This document shows, in pieces, positions 26,194-35,000 of a stretch of DNA of 64,000 bases. The number at the start of each line of letters is the position of its first letter. The first letter of the stretch is position 1. A program made the position numbers and the translations under genes. The notes below the pieces were generated by a model. The model was not told where the DNA came from and ran no database searches. It saw nothing but the letters and a program-made list of their open reading frames with translations. The stretch comes from JAEUIZ01 sp046155605 (GTDB lineage: Bacteria > Planctomycetota > Phycisphaerae > Phycisphaerales > UBA1924). The DNA lies in assembly GCA_046155605.1 (NCBI GenBank), contig JBJXFQ010000002.1, positions 74,311 to 138,310 of the forward strand, in the 5' to 3' direction.

Positions 26194-26303
26194 GAGCGAA
26201 GTCAACGCCACTTGGGTGGGCTGCTCGTGGGTCTGTCTACCCGTCGGCGGGGGCGAGCCATCGACCGCGCCATCGCGGTCTTGGACGTTTGGGACGCGTC
26301 CGC

Positions 26304-26783
26304 ATGAGCCAGGCACAGACGCCGATGGAGACAACGCAGGGGTACGCCCCCCCGATCGTCACTCAGTTCTCGGTCTTCCTGCCAAACAAGGTCGGGCGGC
26401 TACTCGACCTTGTCGAATCGTTCGACGGCTCCACCTGCCAGATCTGTGCGATCAGCGTGCATGAGGCGAGTGACTGCGCGATCGTCCGCATCATTACCAA
26501 CTGTTCCAACGACGCGCGCAAACTCCTCAACGAGCAGAAACTCGCATTCTCCGAGACCGATCTCCTCGTCGTCGAACTCTCGGAGGGGCACACGCTCTCA
26601 AGCCTCTGTCTTTCGCTGCTCGGTGCCGAACTCAACATCCAGTTCGCCTACCCGCTCATGATCCGGCCCAACGGCACGCCGACGATCGCGCTCGCGGTCG
26701 ACGATCTCACGCTCGCGGGGCAGATCCTCCGCCGAAAGCACTTCCGACTCTTCGGCGAGGGCGACCTTCCCAAGGGGAGGTAA
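26304..26783 (+). CDS. ACT-domain regulatory protein
   Basis: A 159-residue protein starting at ATG 26304. Residues about 20-90 form an ACT-like beta-alpha fold (VTQFSVFLPNKVGRLLDLVESF, CAISVHEASDCAIVRIITN). The second half repeats the topology (LLGAELNIQFAYPLMIRPNG, TIALAVDDLTLAGQIL), indicating two ACT modules. Such proteins bind amino acids or act as small regulatory subunits; the FSVFLPNKVGRL pattern occurs in planctomycete stand-alone ACT proteins. It follows the isc genes after 230 bases and probably has its own promoter. Confidence 0.8.
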   Translation: MSQAQTPMETTQGYAPPIVTQFSVFLPNKVGRLLDLVESFDGSTCQICAISVHEASDCAIVRIITNCSNDARKLLNEQKLAFSETDLLVVELSEGHTLSSLCLSLLGAELNIQFAYPLMIRPNGTPTIALAVDDLTLAGQILRRKHFRLFGEGDLPKGR

Positions 26784-26843
26784 TCGCGGCGAAAGGCTCG
26801 AATGGCACAGGGTCTGAGTGGAGTCACGGCCCTTCGCCCATCG

Positions 26844-27563
26844 CTATTCCAGATCGCGCATCGCCTCGTGGATCGCTTCATACAGATCCGCCTGCCACGC
26901 GACCTCGTCAAGCCTCGGCGGATCAGCACGACGCAGATCGAGCGGCGCGAGGATGATCCTCACCCGCTCGATTCCAGTTTTCGCCGCGAGCACAAAGAGT
27001 TCCTCCGACGCCGGATCGCCCATGGCGAGGCAGCCCACCGAGCCGTTGCTGCCGTGGATCATGATGTCGCCGCCGAGGTTCGTCCGTCTGTCGCGATGGG
27101 CCATCGCGCGATCAAACTCGTTGGGATAGCCGACCCGCAGCGCGACGTGATACCTGCTGTTCGGATTCAACGACTCGACGCGATAGACGCCCTCGGGCAC
27201 CTGCCGATCGCCCTCGCGCAACTTCGGCCCTGACTTGCCGCTCGCCGCCACGATCGGGTAGTCGGTGATGAACCGCATCGGTCCGTCCGCCGCCGCCGCG
27301 TACACAACCAGCCGCTTCTCCTGCTTGAGGCCAAGCAGGACGACACGCGCCGGCGGAAAGGCGACGCCGGCTCGCGCGAAATGCTGCTCGACCCGCGCTT
27401 TCGCATCGCCAAACTCGCGGAGCCGATCATCGACGGTCTTCTTGCCCGTCACACGCACTGATAGTGAATGGAGCGAGTGCCGTACGGACAGCATCGCCAT
27501 CGCCGCGACAACCAGCGTCAGCGCCGCCAGCCGGGCCAACAACTTCGAACGCACGGCACTCAT
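26844..27563 (-). CDS. YkuD-family L,D-transpeptidase
   Basis: A 239-residue protein with an N-terminal membrane anchor (LLARLAALTLVVAAMAML). The catalytic YkuD domain occupies the second half: VPEGVYRVESLNPNSRYHVAL, then IMIHGSNGSVGCLAMGD with His170 and the nucleophile Cys178. These enzymes cross-link peptidoglycan or attach lipoproteins, or act as carboxypeptidases on the wall. Its presence is consistent with planctomycetes having peptidoglycan. ATG 27563 is chosen because it begins the anchor; the extra 15 residues upstream are not conserved and overlap a palindromic repeat region. Confidence 0.87.
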   Translation of the reverse strand: MSAVRSKLLARLAALTLVVAAMAMLSVRHSLHSLSVRVTGKKTVDDRLREFGDAKARVEQHFARAGVAFPPARVVLLGLKQEKRLVVYAAAADGPMRFITDYPIVAASGKSGPKLREGDRQVPEGVYRVESLNPNSRYHVALRVGYPNEFDRAMAHRDRRTNLGGDIMIHGSNGSVGCLAMGDPASEELFVLAAKTGIERVRIILAPLDLRRADPPRLDEVAWQADLYEAIHEAMRDLE

Positions 27564-27589
27564 GGATGACAGACACCATCGGCACAATC

Positions 27590-27625
27590 GTGCCACCGAC
27601 CGCTGCATTGAGCGGTCGGTGCATG
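27590..27625. repeat. Short palindrome, GTGCCAC family (copy B)
   Basis: CACCGACCGCT (27594-27604) and AGCGGTCGGTG (27611-27621) form a perfect 11-bp stem with loop GCATTG. GTGCCAC overlaps the left edge (27590-27596). Confidence 0.7.
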
Positions 27626-27648
27626 GCGCAGTCCTCAGTTCGCGTCTC

Positions 27649-27678
27649 GTGCCACGGATCTCGCTTCGAGGTCCGTGC
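27649..27678. repeat. Short palindrome, GTGCCAC family (copy C)
   Basis: CACGGATCTCG (27653-27663) pairs with CGAGGTCCGTG (27667-27677), 11 bp with one G-T pair and loop CTT. GTGCCAC is at 27649-27655. It lies just downstream of pnp. Confidence 0.65.
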
Positions 27679-27695
27679 GGAATCAGCCGCGAGAC

Positions 27696-30038
27696 TTATC
27701 CCCGTCCGCCGCCGCCCCCCCGAGGACCGCGGTCGCCACCTCCGCCGCGCCGTGGCCCGCGATCGCCGCCGCCACCGCGCCGCGGGCCGCGATCGCCACC
27801 GCCTCCGTGGCCCCCGCCCTCACCGCCGCGATACTCACCCTCGCCGCCGCCGCCCTCGCCCCCGCCCGGCGCGTCGGCATAGACCGGTGCCGGCGCACCG
27901 CCCTCGCCCGCCATCGCGGCCTTGCGGCTCAACTTGATGCGCCCCTGATCGTCGATCAAAATCACCTTCACCTTGATCATGTCACCGATCCGCACCACGT
28001 CCGAGACACTCTTGACGTAGCCGTCCGCCAACTCGGAGATGTGGCACATGCCGTCGGTGCCCGGGGCCAACTCGACAAACGCGCCAAAGTCCTTCGTGCT
28101 CACGACCTTGCCCGTGTAGATCGTCCCGACCTTGATCTCCTCGCACAGCGCCTCGACCTCGGCCCGCGCGCCCGCGATCGCATCGCCGTTGGGCGCGGCG
28201 ATCATCACCGTCCCGTCGTCCTCCACGTCGATCGTCACGCCGTACTTCTCCTGCAGCCCGCGGATCATCTTCCCGCCAGGCCCGATCAGTTTGCCGATCT
28301 TCTCCGGGTCGATCTTCAGCGTGATCAGACGCGGAGCCAGCGGCGAGATCTCGGGCCGCGGCGCGGCGATGATCGTCTCCATCGTCTCGATGATGTTCAG
28401 CCGTCCGACGCGAGCCTGCTCCAGAATCCGCTCGACCTGCTCGAGCGTCAGCCCGCGGGCCTTGAGGTCCAACTGAATGCCGGTGATCCCCTCGCGCGTC
28501 CCCGCCACCTTGAAGTCCATGTCGCCGAAGAAGTCCTCCTCGCCGATGATGTCCGTCACGAACAACTCGTGCTGGTCGTTGTCATCGGCAAATCGGCCTA
28601 CGCTGATCCCCGCGCACGTCCCCTTCACCGGCACGCCCGCGTCCATGAGCGCCAGGCACCCGCCGCAGACCGACGCCATCGATGACGAGCCGTTGCTCTC
28701 GGTGATGTCCGACACGACGCGGATCGTGTACGGGAACTCCTCCGGGCTCGGCAGGATGCCCATCAGCGACCGCTCCGCCAGCGCGCCGTGACCGATCTCA
28801 CGCCGGCCCGGTCCCGTGATCCGCTTCGCCTCGCCCGTGGCGAATGGGGGAAAGTTGTAGTGCAACGTGAACTTCTTCGAATACTCGGGAATCAGCCCGT
28901 CGATGATCTGCTCGTCCTTTGCCGTGCCCAGCGTACACGACACCAGCGACTGCGTCTCCCCGCGCTGGAAGAGCGACGAGCCGTGCGTCCTCGCGAACAC
29001 GCCGACCTGCCCGGTGATCTGGCGGATCTCGGTCGGCCCGCGACCGTCGGCCCGGCTCCCGCTCTCCACAATCAGCCGCCGCGTCACCTTCTCCTCGAGC
29101 CGGCGGAACGCCTCCTTCGCCTGCACGCGACGCTTCAGCGACTCGGCATACTGCCCGTACGTCCCGTCGAGTTTCAGCGCGAACTTCTCATCGAGCACCT
29201 TCGTCCGAAGGGCATCCACGGCCTGATGCCGCGCCTGCTTGCCGGGAATCTTTCGGGCGGCGGTCATCTCGCGCTCCGCCGCCGCCTTCACCGTCGCGAC
29301 GACATCGTCGGCCGGGAGCGCCAGCGTTCCGATGACCTTCTCCTTCCCGACCTTGGCGACCAGTTCATTGATGAGTTCGAGCGTCTCCCGAACCTGGCCA
29401 TAGCCGAACTCGATCGCGGCATGGACGTCCGCCTCGCCCACCTCGGCCGCGCCCACCTCGATCATGTTGATCCCGTCCTTGTGCCCGGCGAGCACGAGAT
29501 CGAGATCGGAATAATCCATCTGCGTCACGGTTGGATTGATGACGAACCGCGTGCCGTCGTCGGTGTGGATTCGCGCGACGCGGACGGTCGCCGTCGGGCC
29601 TTCAAAGGGGGCATCGCTGATGGCCAGCGCCGCCGAGGCCGCCGTGCCCGCGAGCACGTCCGTGTCGTTCTCGCCGTCGTGGCTCATCACCCAGACCTGC
29701 ACCTGGATCTCGTCGATGAAGCCGTCGGGAAAGAGCGGCCGGATCGGGCGGTCGATCATCCGCATCGTGAGCGTCTCCTTCTCGTTCGGAGCGCCCTCCC
29801 GCTTGCGGAACCCGCCGGGAAACTTGCCCGCGGCCGAGGTCTTCTCGCGGTAGTCCACCGTCAGCGGAAAGAAGTCGAGTCCCTCGCGCGGGGCCGCACG
29901 GACCACCGTCGCGATGACCGTGCTGCCCGCGTAACTCGCCATCACCGCCGCGTGACACAACTTGCCGACCAGCCCCGTCTCGAGCACGAGCATCCGGCCG
30001 CCGATTTCTCTCTCAACGCGAGTCGTTCCCAATGCCAT
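27696..30038 (-). CDS. pnp: Polynucleotide phosphorylase with Gly/Arg-rich tail
   Basis: A 780-residue 3'-5' exoribonuclease (phosphorolytic) of RNA decay. It has two RNase PH domains (first around VDYREKTSAAGKFPGGF, second around GRGPTEIRQI and FPPFATGEAKR with DIIGEEDFFGDMDFKVAGT). A KH domain carries IGKLIGPGGKMIRGLQ near residue 587, and an S1 domain carries TGKVVSTKDFGAFVELAPG near 640-700. After S1 comes an unusual 60-residue Gly/Arg/Glu tail with repeated GDRGPRRGGG units. The start is ATG 30038. It follows rpsO in the classical rpsO-pnp order across a highly structured spacer. Confidence 0.96.
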   Translation of the reverse strand: MALGTTRVEREIGGRMLVLETGLVGKLCHAAVMASYAGSTVIATVVRAAPREGLDFFPLTVDYREKTSAAGKFPGGFRKREGAPNEKETLTMRMIDRPIRPLFPDGFIDEIQVQVWVMSHDGENDTDVLAGTAASAALAISDAPFEGPTATVRVARIHTDDGTRFVINPTVTQMDYSDLDLVLAGHKDGINMIEVGAAEVGEADVHAAIEFGYGQVRETLELINELVAKVGKEKVIGTLALPADDVVATVKAAAEREMTAARKIPGKQARHQAVDALRTKVLDEKFALKLDGTYGQYAESLKRRVQAKEAFRRLEEKVTRRLIVESGSRADGRGPTEIRQITGQVGVFARTHGSSLFQRGETQSLVSCTLGTAKDEQIIDGLIPEYSKKFTLHYNFPPFATGEAKRITGPGRREIGHGALAERSLMGILPSPEEFPYTIRVVSDITESNGSSSMASVCGGCLALMDAGVPVKGTCAGISVGRFADDNDQHELFVTDIIGEEDFFGDMDFKVAGTREGITGIQLDLKARGLTLEQVERILEQARVGRLNIIETMETIIAAPRPEISPLAPRLITLKIDPEKIGKLIGPGGKMIRGLQEKYGVTIDVEDDGTVMIAAPNGDAIAGARAEVEALCEEIKVGTIYTGKVVSTKDFGAFVELAPGTDGMCHISELADGYVKSVSDVVRIGDMIKVKVILIDDQGRIKLSRKAAMAGEGGAPAPVYADAPGGGEGGGGEGEYRGGEGGGHGGGGDRGPRRGGGGDRGPRRGGGGDRGPRGGGGGRG

Positions 30039-30182
30039 CTGTAGCCCTTCCGTTTGCGTGCCACCGTTCAGCCGCTGTGTGCTGACCAGGGCAACTGTGC
30101 TCCACCCGCGCTCGCCGAGAATCGGCCGCGCGTCCGGGCACTCATATTCAGGGCTTGACCCTTGCCCCCAGTGGGCTCCAGA

Positions 30183-30325
30183 GGCAGAAGACAAGTGGCA
30201 GGCTCTCAGTGGGCACCAGCCTCACGACCGGTGCGGCTCGTCGCACGAAACTGCCGCTTGTCCACTGCCACCGGCAGGACAAGCACCTCAAAAGCAAAGC
30301 GAGCGCCGTCTCCGGCGCCCGACGC
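30183..30325 (-). promoter_or_regulatory. Structured rpsO-pnp spacer (candidate RNase III processing/autoregulation site)
   Basis: GACAAGTGGCAG (30190-30201) pairs with CTGCCGCTTGTC (30251-30262), 12 bp with one G-U pair. GGCAG (30183-30187) and CTGCC (30265-30269) extend it across a 2x2 internal loop. A competing stem is GCTTGTCC (30256-30263) with GGACAAGC (30277-30284). Immediately after rpsO, GCGCC/GGCGC with a T-rich stretch (minus strand) could be a weak terminator. In E. coli, RNase III and PNPase control pnp from this same spacer; here the role is inferred from position and fold. Confidence 0.55.
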
Positions 30326-30595
30326 TTACTTCCTCAGCCCAAGACGCGCGATCACGCCCAGGTAACTCTCGCGGTTCGTCTGTGACAGATATCGCAGCAG
30401 CCGGTTGCGCCGGCCGACCATCAGGATCAGCCCGCGACGGCTGTGATGGTCTTTCAGATGCTCCTTCAGATGCTCCGCCAGAGCATTGATCTTCTCGGTC
30501 AGCATCGCGACCTGCACCTCCGGCGAGCCCGTGTCCGTGTCGTGGGTCCGGTAATCCGCGACAACTTGCTTCCGGCGTTCTAGAGCGATGGCCAT
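30326..30595 (-). CDS. rpsO: 30S ribosomal protein S15
   Basis: An 89-residue protein, exactly the usual S15 length. Signature: THDTDTGSPEVQVAMLTEKINAL, HLKEHLKDHHSRRGLILMVGRRNRLLRYL, then YLGVIARLGLRK. It binds 16S rRNA at the three-way junction. ATG 30595 is used; the longer frame to 30667 is not conserved. It is the first gene of rpsO-pnp. Confidence 0.96.
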   Translation of the reverse strand: MAIALERRKQVVADYRTHDTDTGSPEVQVAMLTEKINALAEHLKEHLKDHHSRRGLILMVGRRNRLLRYLSQTNRESYLGVIARLGLRK

Positions 30596-30711
30596 GCGTG
30601 CGAATGCCTCTTGCTGGGGACTGCTGGAACCGGACACCCTCCGCCAGAGTGTCCACACCGACGCCAACTGTATACGCTGCCATCGGGACGATCAAACGCA
30701 AGCCATTTGAG

Positions 30712-30765
30712 CCGATCGCGCGAGCGATCGGAACGTGCCACGGACCTCGCACCGGAGGTCGTCCT
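30712..30765. repeat. Two adjacent palindromes, GTGCCAC family (copies D and E)
   Basis: D: CCGATCGC (30712-30719), loop GCGA, GCGATCGG (30724-30731). GTGCCAC follows at 30735-30741. E: GACCTC (30743-30748) and GAGGTC (30755-30760). The D core is repeated exactly inside the GH38 gene (32612-32631) and, with a different loop, at 35293-35312. The 300-base stretch between rpsO and the next gene otherwise shows no gene. Confidence 0.7.
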
Positions 30766-30895
30766 CCCGGGTACATCGACGGTCCCCGTCGATTCTTCGC
30801 TTTCTCGTCGCGCCACGAACCTCGCCATGGATGTCCGTGCGGCCATCTCGTCACCCGCCAACGATTCGTCGTCCGCACCTGCATACCAGCCACAC

Positions 30896-31510
30896 ATGAC
30901 CATTCCTCCACGCACCCACAACGGACTCCGTCGCATTGGCAAATGGACGTGGATCCTCGGGCTGGGGTATTGGGCCGCCTCGCTCTGCTTGTTCCAAGCC
31001 CGCTATGACGGCGATTTACTCTCGGTCTGCATGCGCGACGGCTACTTCGCAGCGTATTGGGGCGGAGACTGGTGCTCACGCGCCCTCGATGAGTATCAAT
31101 GCGAAACATGGCCGATCCTCAGGCAAGCTACTTGGACGACGCAGTTTTCATCGATCGCTGTGGAACGGGGGTGGCACCTCCGTGGTCCGGCTCAGTTGCT
31201 GTCAAGATACCAGTTGCAGCGCATTGCCGCTGAGCCTCAACGACTTGGATTCTTTCTTCCCGCGACAGGCGTATGTGTTTGGGGCAAAATCCGCTACCTC
31301 GGCATTCCAATGTGGCCATTGGTGACCGTCGGCGGCATGCTTCACGCCTACGCAGCCCTCAAGACCCGTCGCCACGATGCCGCCCACTGCTCACGCTGCG
31401 GCTACTCGCTCACCGGCCTCGCCGCCGACGCCGTCTGCCCCGAATGCGGCACAAGTCACGCCGACTCCGACCGTGTGGCCTCGGATAGCGCGGCTCGGAA
31501 CATCGCCTGA
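30896..31510 (+). CDS. Membrane protein with C-terminal zinc ribbon
   Basis: A 204-residue protein starting at ATG 30896. One membrane helix lies near the N-terminus (WTWILGLGYWAASLCLF) and a second near residue 145 (IPMWPLVTVGGMLHAYAAL). The tail carries CSRCGYSLTGLAADAVCPECG, the Cys4 zinc ribbon that ends many planctomycete membrane proteins. The middle part is variable, with several Trp and Cys. The function is unknown; the ribbon is probably cytoplasmic. Confidence 0.75.
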   Translation: MTIPPRTHNGLRRIGKWTWILGLGYWAASLCLFQARYDGDLLSVCMRDGYFAAYWGGDWCSRALDEYQCETWPILRQATWTTQFSSIAVERGWHLRGPAQLLSRYQLQRIAAEPQRLGFFLPATGVCVWGKIRYLGIPMWPLVTVGGMLHAYAALKTRRHDAAHCSRCGYSLTGLAADAVCPECGTSHADSDRVASDSAARNIA

Positions 31511-31551
31511 CGCCCGCACGCTCCGAATAGCATCGCCACCGGAGGTGCGTC

Positions 31552-31941
31552 CTGCCCGATCCCTGCGCCTGTCTGAGCGACGATGCTGCCGCGGCGTTCC
31601 AAGTGCTCCGCCGCGCGGTCGTCATCGACACGCTCATCGACGAGTCGCATTTCATCGTCAGCACGCGCTGCTGTCGCCACTGCGGGCGGATGTACCTCTG
31701 GATTTTCACCGAGCAGGTCGATTGGGCCGACAGCGACGATCCGCAGGCCTGGATGTGCGTGCCGCTCGAGTTGCCCGAGATCGATCTCTTGCGCACGCAG
31801 GCACGCTCCGCGCCCGTCGATGAGGCGTTCCTGCTCGGCCTGGGCATCCGCCGACGAATGCTCACGCGGCGTTGTCCGAAGGGCGCGCCCGAGACCATCG
31901 CGTGGGCGGTGCGCGACCTGTGCATCCTGCCGCACGATTGA
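31552..31941 (+). CDS. Small cysteine-containing protein, possible CTG start
   Basis: The frame encodes up to 129 residues. The central part (STRCCRHCGRMYLWIFTEQVDW, followed by a DSDDPQ turn) looks like a partial zinc-binding site with CxxC spacing. The only ATG/GTG in frame near the start is GTG 31603, with no ribosome site. By contrast GGAGGT (31541-31546) sits five bases before an in-frame CTG at 31552, giving PDPCACLSDD at the start. CTG initiation is therefore plausible but unusual. No family or function is recognised. Confidence 0.55.
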   Translation: MPDPCACLSDDAAAAFQVLRRAVVIDTLIDESHFIVSTRCCRHCGRMYLWIFTEQVDWADSDDPQAWMCVPLELPEIDLLRTQARSAPVDEAFLLGLGIRRRMLTRRCPKGAPETIAWAVRDLCILPHD

Positions 31942-31950
31942 GCGGTCGGG

Positions 31951-31985
31951 TGCCATCAGTCCGACGCTTCGTTGGACTGATGCGC
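31951..31985. repeat. Short palindrome (copy F)
   Basis: CATCAGTCCGAC (31954-31965) pairs with GTTGGACTGATG (31971-31982), 12 bp with one G-T pair and loop GCTTC. It is preceded by GAGCGGTCGGGTGCC, which resembles the right arm of copy B. It sits between two plus-strand genes; no T-tract follows, so it is not an ordinary terminator. Confidence 0.6.
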
Positions 31986-32022
31986 CGCCTCGAAGCGACC
32001 ACTGCCGCGTAGCATCGCCGCG

Positions 32023-35000
32023 ATGCTCCCCGATCGTCTCCTCGCCGCCGCCGCTCGCCTGCCGATCTTCGCCGCTGCCGTGCCGCTCGCCGTTGAAGTC
32101 CACCAATCCGCCGATCCGATTCCTCTCGCCGATGCCGAGCGTGCCGACTATCGCCCCGCCTCGGCAGGCTGGCGGTGGGGGCCGGTCTGGTCGAGCGCGT
32201 GGTTTCGCCTCTGGGGCCGCGTGCCCGCATCCATGCTCGGCCGGCGCACCCACCTCCGTTTCTCCAGCGGTACCGAGGCCCTCCTCTGGCTCGACGGTGC
32301 GCCCTTCCACGGCCTCGACGACAACCATACCCTCGTCCCGCTTCCCAGTTCCTTGCTCTCTCACGGCCGACTTCAACTCCTGATCCACGCCGAGTGCATC
32401 CGCCCGCTCGGCGCGACGACGTTTTTCTGGGATTCGCCCGCGGAGCACCAACGCTGGGCCGAGCCGGACCCCGGTCGCCTCAACTTCGCCGAACTTGTCG
32501 TCATCGATGATGCGGCTGATCGACTCCGCGTGTTGCTCGAGTTCGTCGCCGACCTGCTGAAACTCGACGCCCCACGCGACGCCTCCCGAGCCGGTCGGTG
32601 CATCTCTGGAGCCGATCGCGCGAGCGATCGGGACTCACTCGCCGACGCTGCCGAGCGTGCCCTTTCGCTCCTCGATCGCCCCGCCGAAGCCGCCGCTCTC
32701 CTCGAATCCGCCATGAAGTTGCATCCGCCGCCGCCCGGCCCGCGCACCCACTGCCTCGCCGTCGGCCACGCCCACATCGATACCGCGTGGCTCTGGACCA
32801 CCGCGCACACCCGCCGCAAGTGCCTCCGCACGTTCTCCACCGCGCTGCAACTGATGCACGAGGACGCGGCCTTCCGCTTCACCTGCACCCAGCCGCAACT
32901 CTACCAATGGCTCGAGGCCGAGAGCCCCGGGCTCTTCGCGCGCATCGCCCAGCGCGTTCGCGACGGCCGCTGGGAGGGTGCCGGCGGCGGCGCGATGTGG
33001 ATCGAGCCCGATTGCAACATCCCCAGCGGCGAATCGCTGGTCCGCCAGATTCTCCACGCGCGCGCCTACTGGCAATCCAAGTTCCCCGACATCGCGCCGC
33101 CGACGTGCCTCTTTCTTCCCGACACCTTCGGCTTTCCGGCAACGCTTCCGCAGATTATCGCGCAGGCCGGCCTCACCACATTCATCACCAACAAACTAGC
33201 CTGGAACGACACGAACAAGTTTCCCTACTCCTCCTTTCTCTGGCGCGGGCTCGACGGCACCGAAGTCCTCAGCCACTGCACGCCCGGCCACGAATACAAC
33301 GCCACCAACACGCCGCGCGAACTCCGCCGCGCCCACGATAACCTCTGTCGTTCGCCTTTCACCGACTCGTGCCTTGATGCCGCGTTGCCTCCATGCCTCT
33401 CTTCTTTCCTGCAACCATTCGGGTTCGGCGACGGCGGCGGTGGCCCAACCTCTGACACGCTCCAACGCATCCATCTCGCCAACGCCTGTCCCGCGTTGCC
33501 CGCAATCGCGCAGGGCACCATCCGCCAGTTCTGCGATGCCCTTCACGCCGCACGCCGCGACTACGGGTTGCTCGGCCGCTCGCTCCCCGTCCACGCCGGT
33601 GACCTCTATCTCGAGCGCCATCGCGGCACCTACACCACGCAGCAGTGGCTGAAGCGATCCAACCGCCGCGCCGAGCAGCGGCTCCGCATCGCCGAGTGGC
33701 TACTCGCCGCCGGGCCGGGTGATGCCCCGCCCTCGGCTGATGAGCGTGGCGTCCTCGATGAGGCCTGGAAACTGCTCCTGCTCAACCAGTTCCACGACAT
33801 CTTGCCGGGGTCGTCGATCGGCGCTGTATATAAGGACTCTCGGCGTGAGATGGCGGTGGTCGATGCCGTCGCCGGGAACCTGATTCGAGCCGGGAGCGAG
33901 CGCTGGGCCTTTGCGCTCAACGGCGGCACGCCGCTCGTCTTCAACCCTGCTTCGTCGCCGCGATCGGGCGTTGCCGAGCATGAGGGTGCGCTCGTCTTTG
34001 TCCGCGACGTGCCGGCGATTGGTGTCTCGCGGGTACCTCGCGCCTCCGGTACGGCCTTGGACATCGCTTCGGCGCGCGCCGATGGTCATGTCCTTTCCAA
34101 CAGCGTGATTCGTGCGGCTATCGATGCTGCGGGTCGGGTGAGCAGTCTGCGGCAGGTGCGGCGGGATGGGAGGCTCGGACCGGAGGTGTGCGCGCGCGGC
34201 GGGACGTGCCACGTGGCACTCTACACCGACACGCCGCGGCATTGGGAGGCGTGGGACATCGACCTCGATCATGCGCGCACGCGGCGGGTTCTCAGCGGCG
34301 CGGCGGCACGGGTGGAAGTGGTGGAGCGCGGGCCGCTGCGCGCGGCGATCGAGGTCGAGCGGCCGCTCGGGCGCGCGAGCCGGATGGTGATGCGGTATTC
34401 GCTGGATGCCGGCTCACCGCGGCTGGACGTGCGCTGCCGAGTGGATTGGCGCGAGTCGCGGACGCTGCTGCGGGTGCTGTTTCCGTCGGCAGCGCGGTCG
34501 GACGCGGCGACGACGGAGGTGCAGTTCGGGCATGTGCGTCGGGCGCTACGCGCGCGCACACGGCATGATCGGGCGCGGTTCGAGGTGTGCGCGCAGCGAT
34601 GGGCGGATGTGTCCGACGCGCGCGGTTCGGGCGGCGTCGGTCTGGCGGTGTTGAATCGAGGAATCTATGGGCACAGTTGCCTGGATGGCGTTCTGGGGTT
34701 GACGCTGTTGCGCGGGACGCGGTTTCCCGATCCGGAAGCGGACATCGGCGAGCAGGAGTTGGAGTTTGCGCTCATGCCTCATGGTGGTGATTGGCGAGCG
34801 GCGGGCGTTGATCGGGAGGCCGAGGCGTACAACGCGCCGCTGTTTGTCGCGGGAAGCGGCGTGGCGAGCGGCGATGAATCCGAGGGCAAGAGGAACATGC
34901 GCGATGGCGCGTCGTGGGCAGCGTTGAGGATCGAGGTCGACGGGCCGGCGCGCGTCGAGGTGGTGGCGATCAAGCCGGCAGAGCGGGGCACGGGGTTCGT

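Noticed and set aside
31951..31985. Copy F hairpin considered as a terminator of the gene ending at 31941
   Set aside because: No T-tract follows, and its sequence relates it to the palindrome family.
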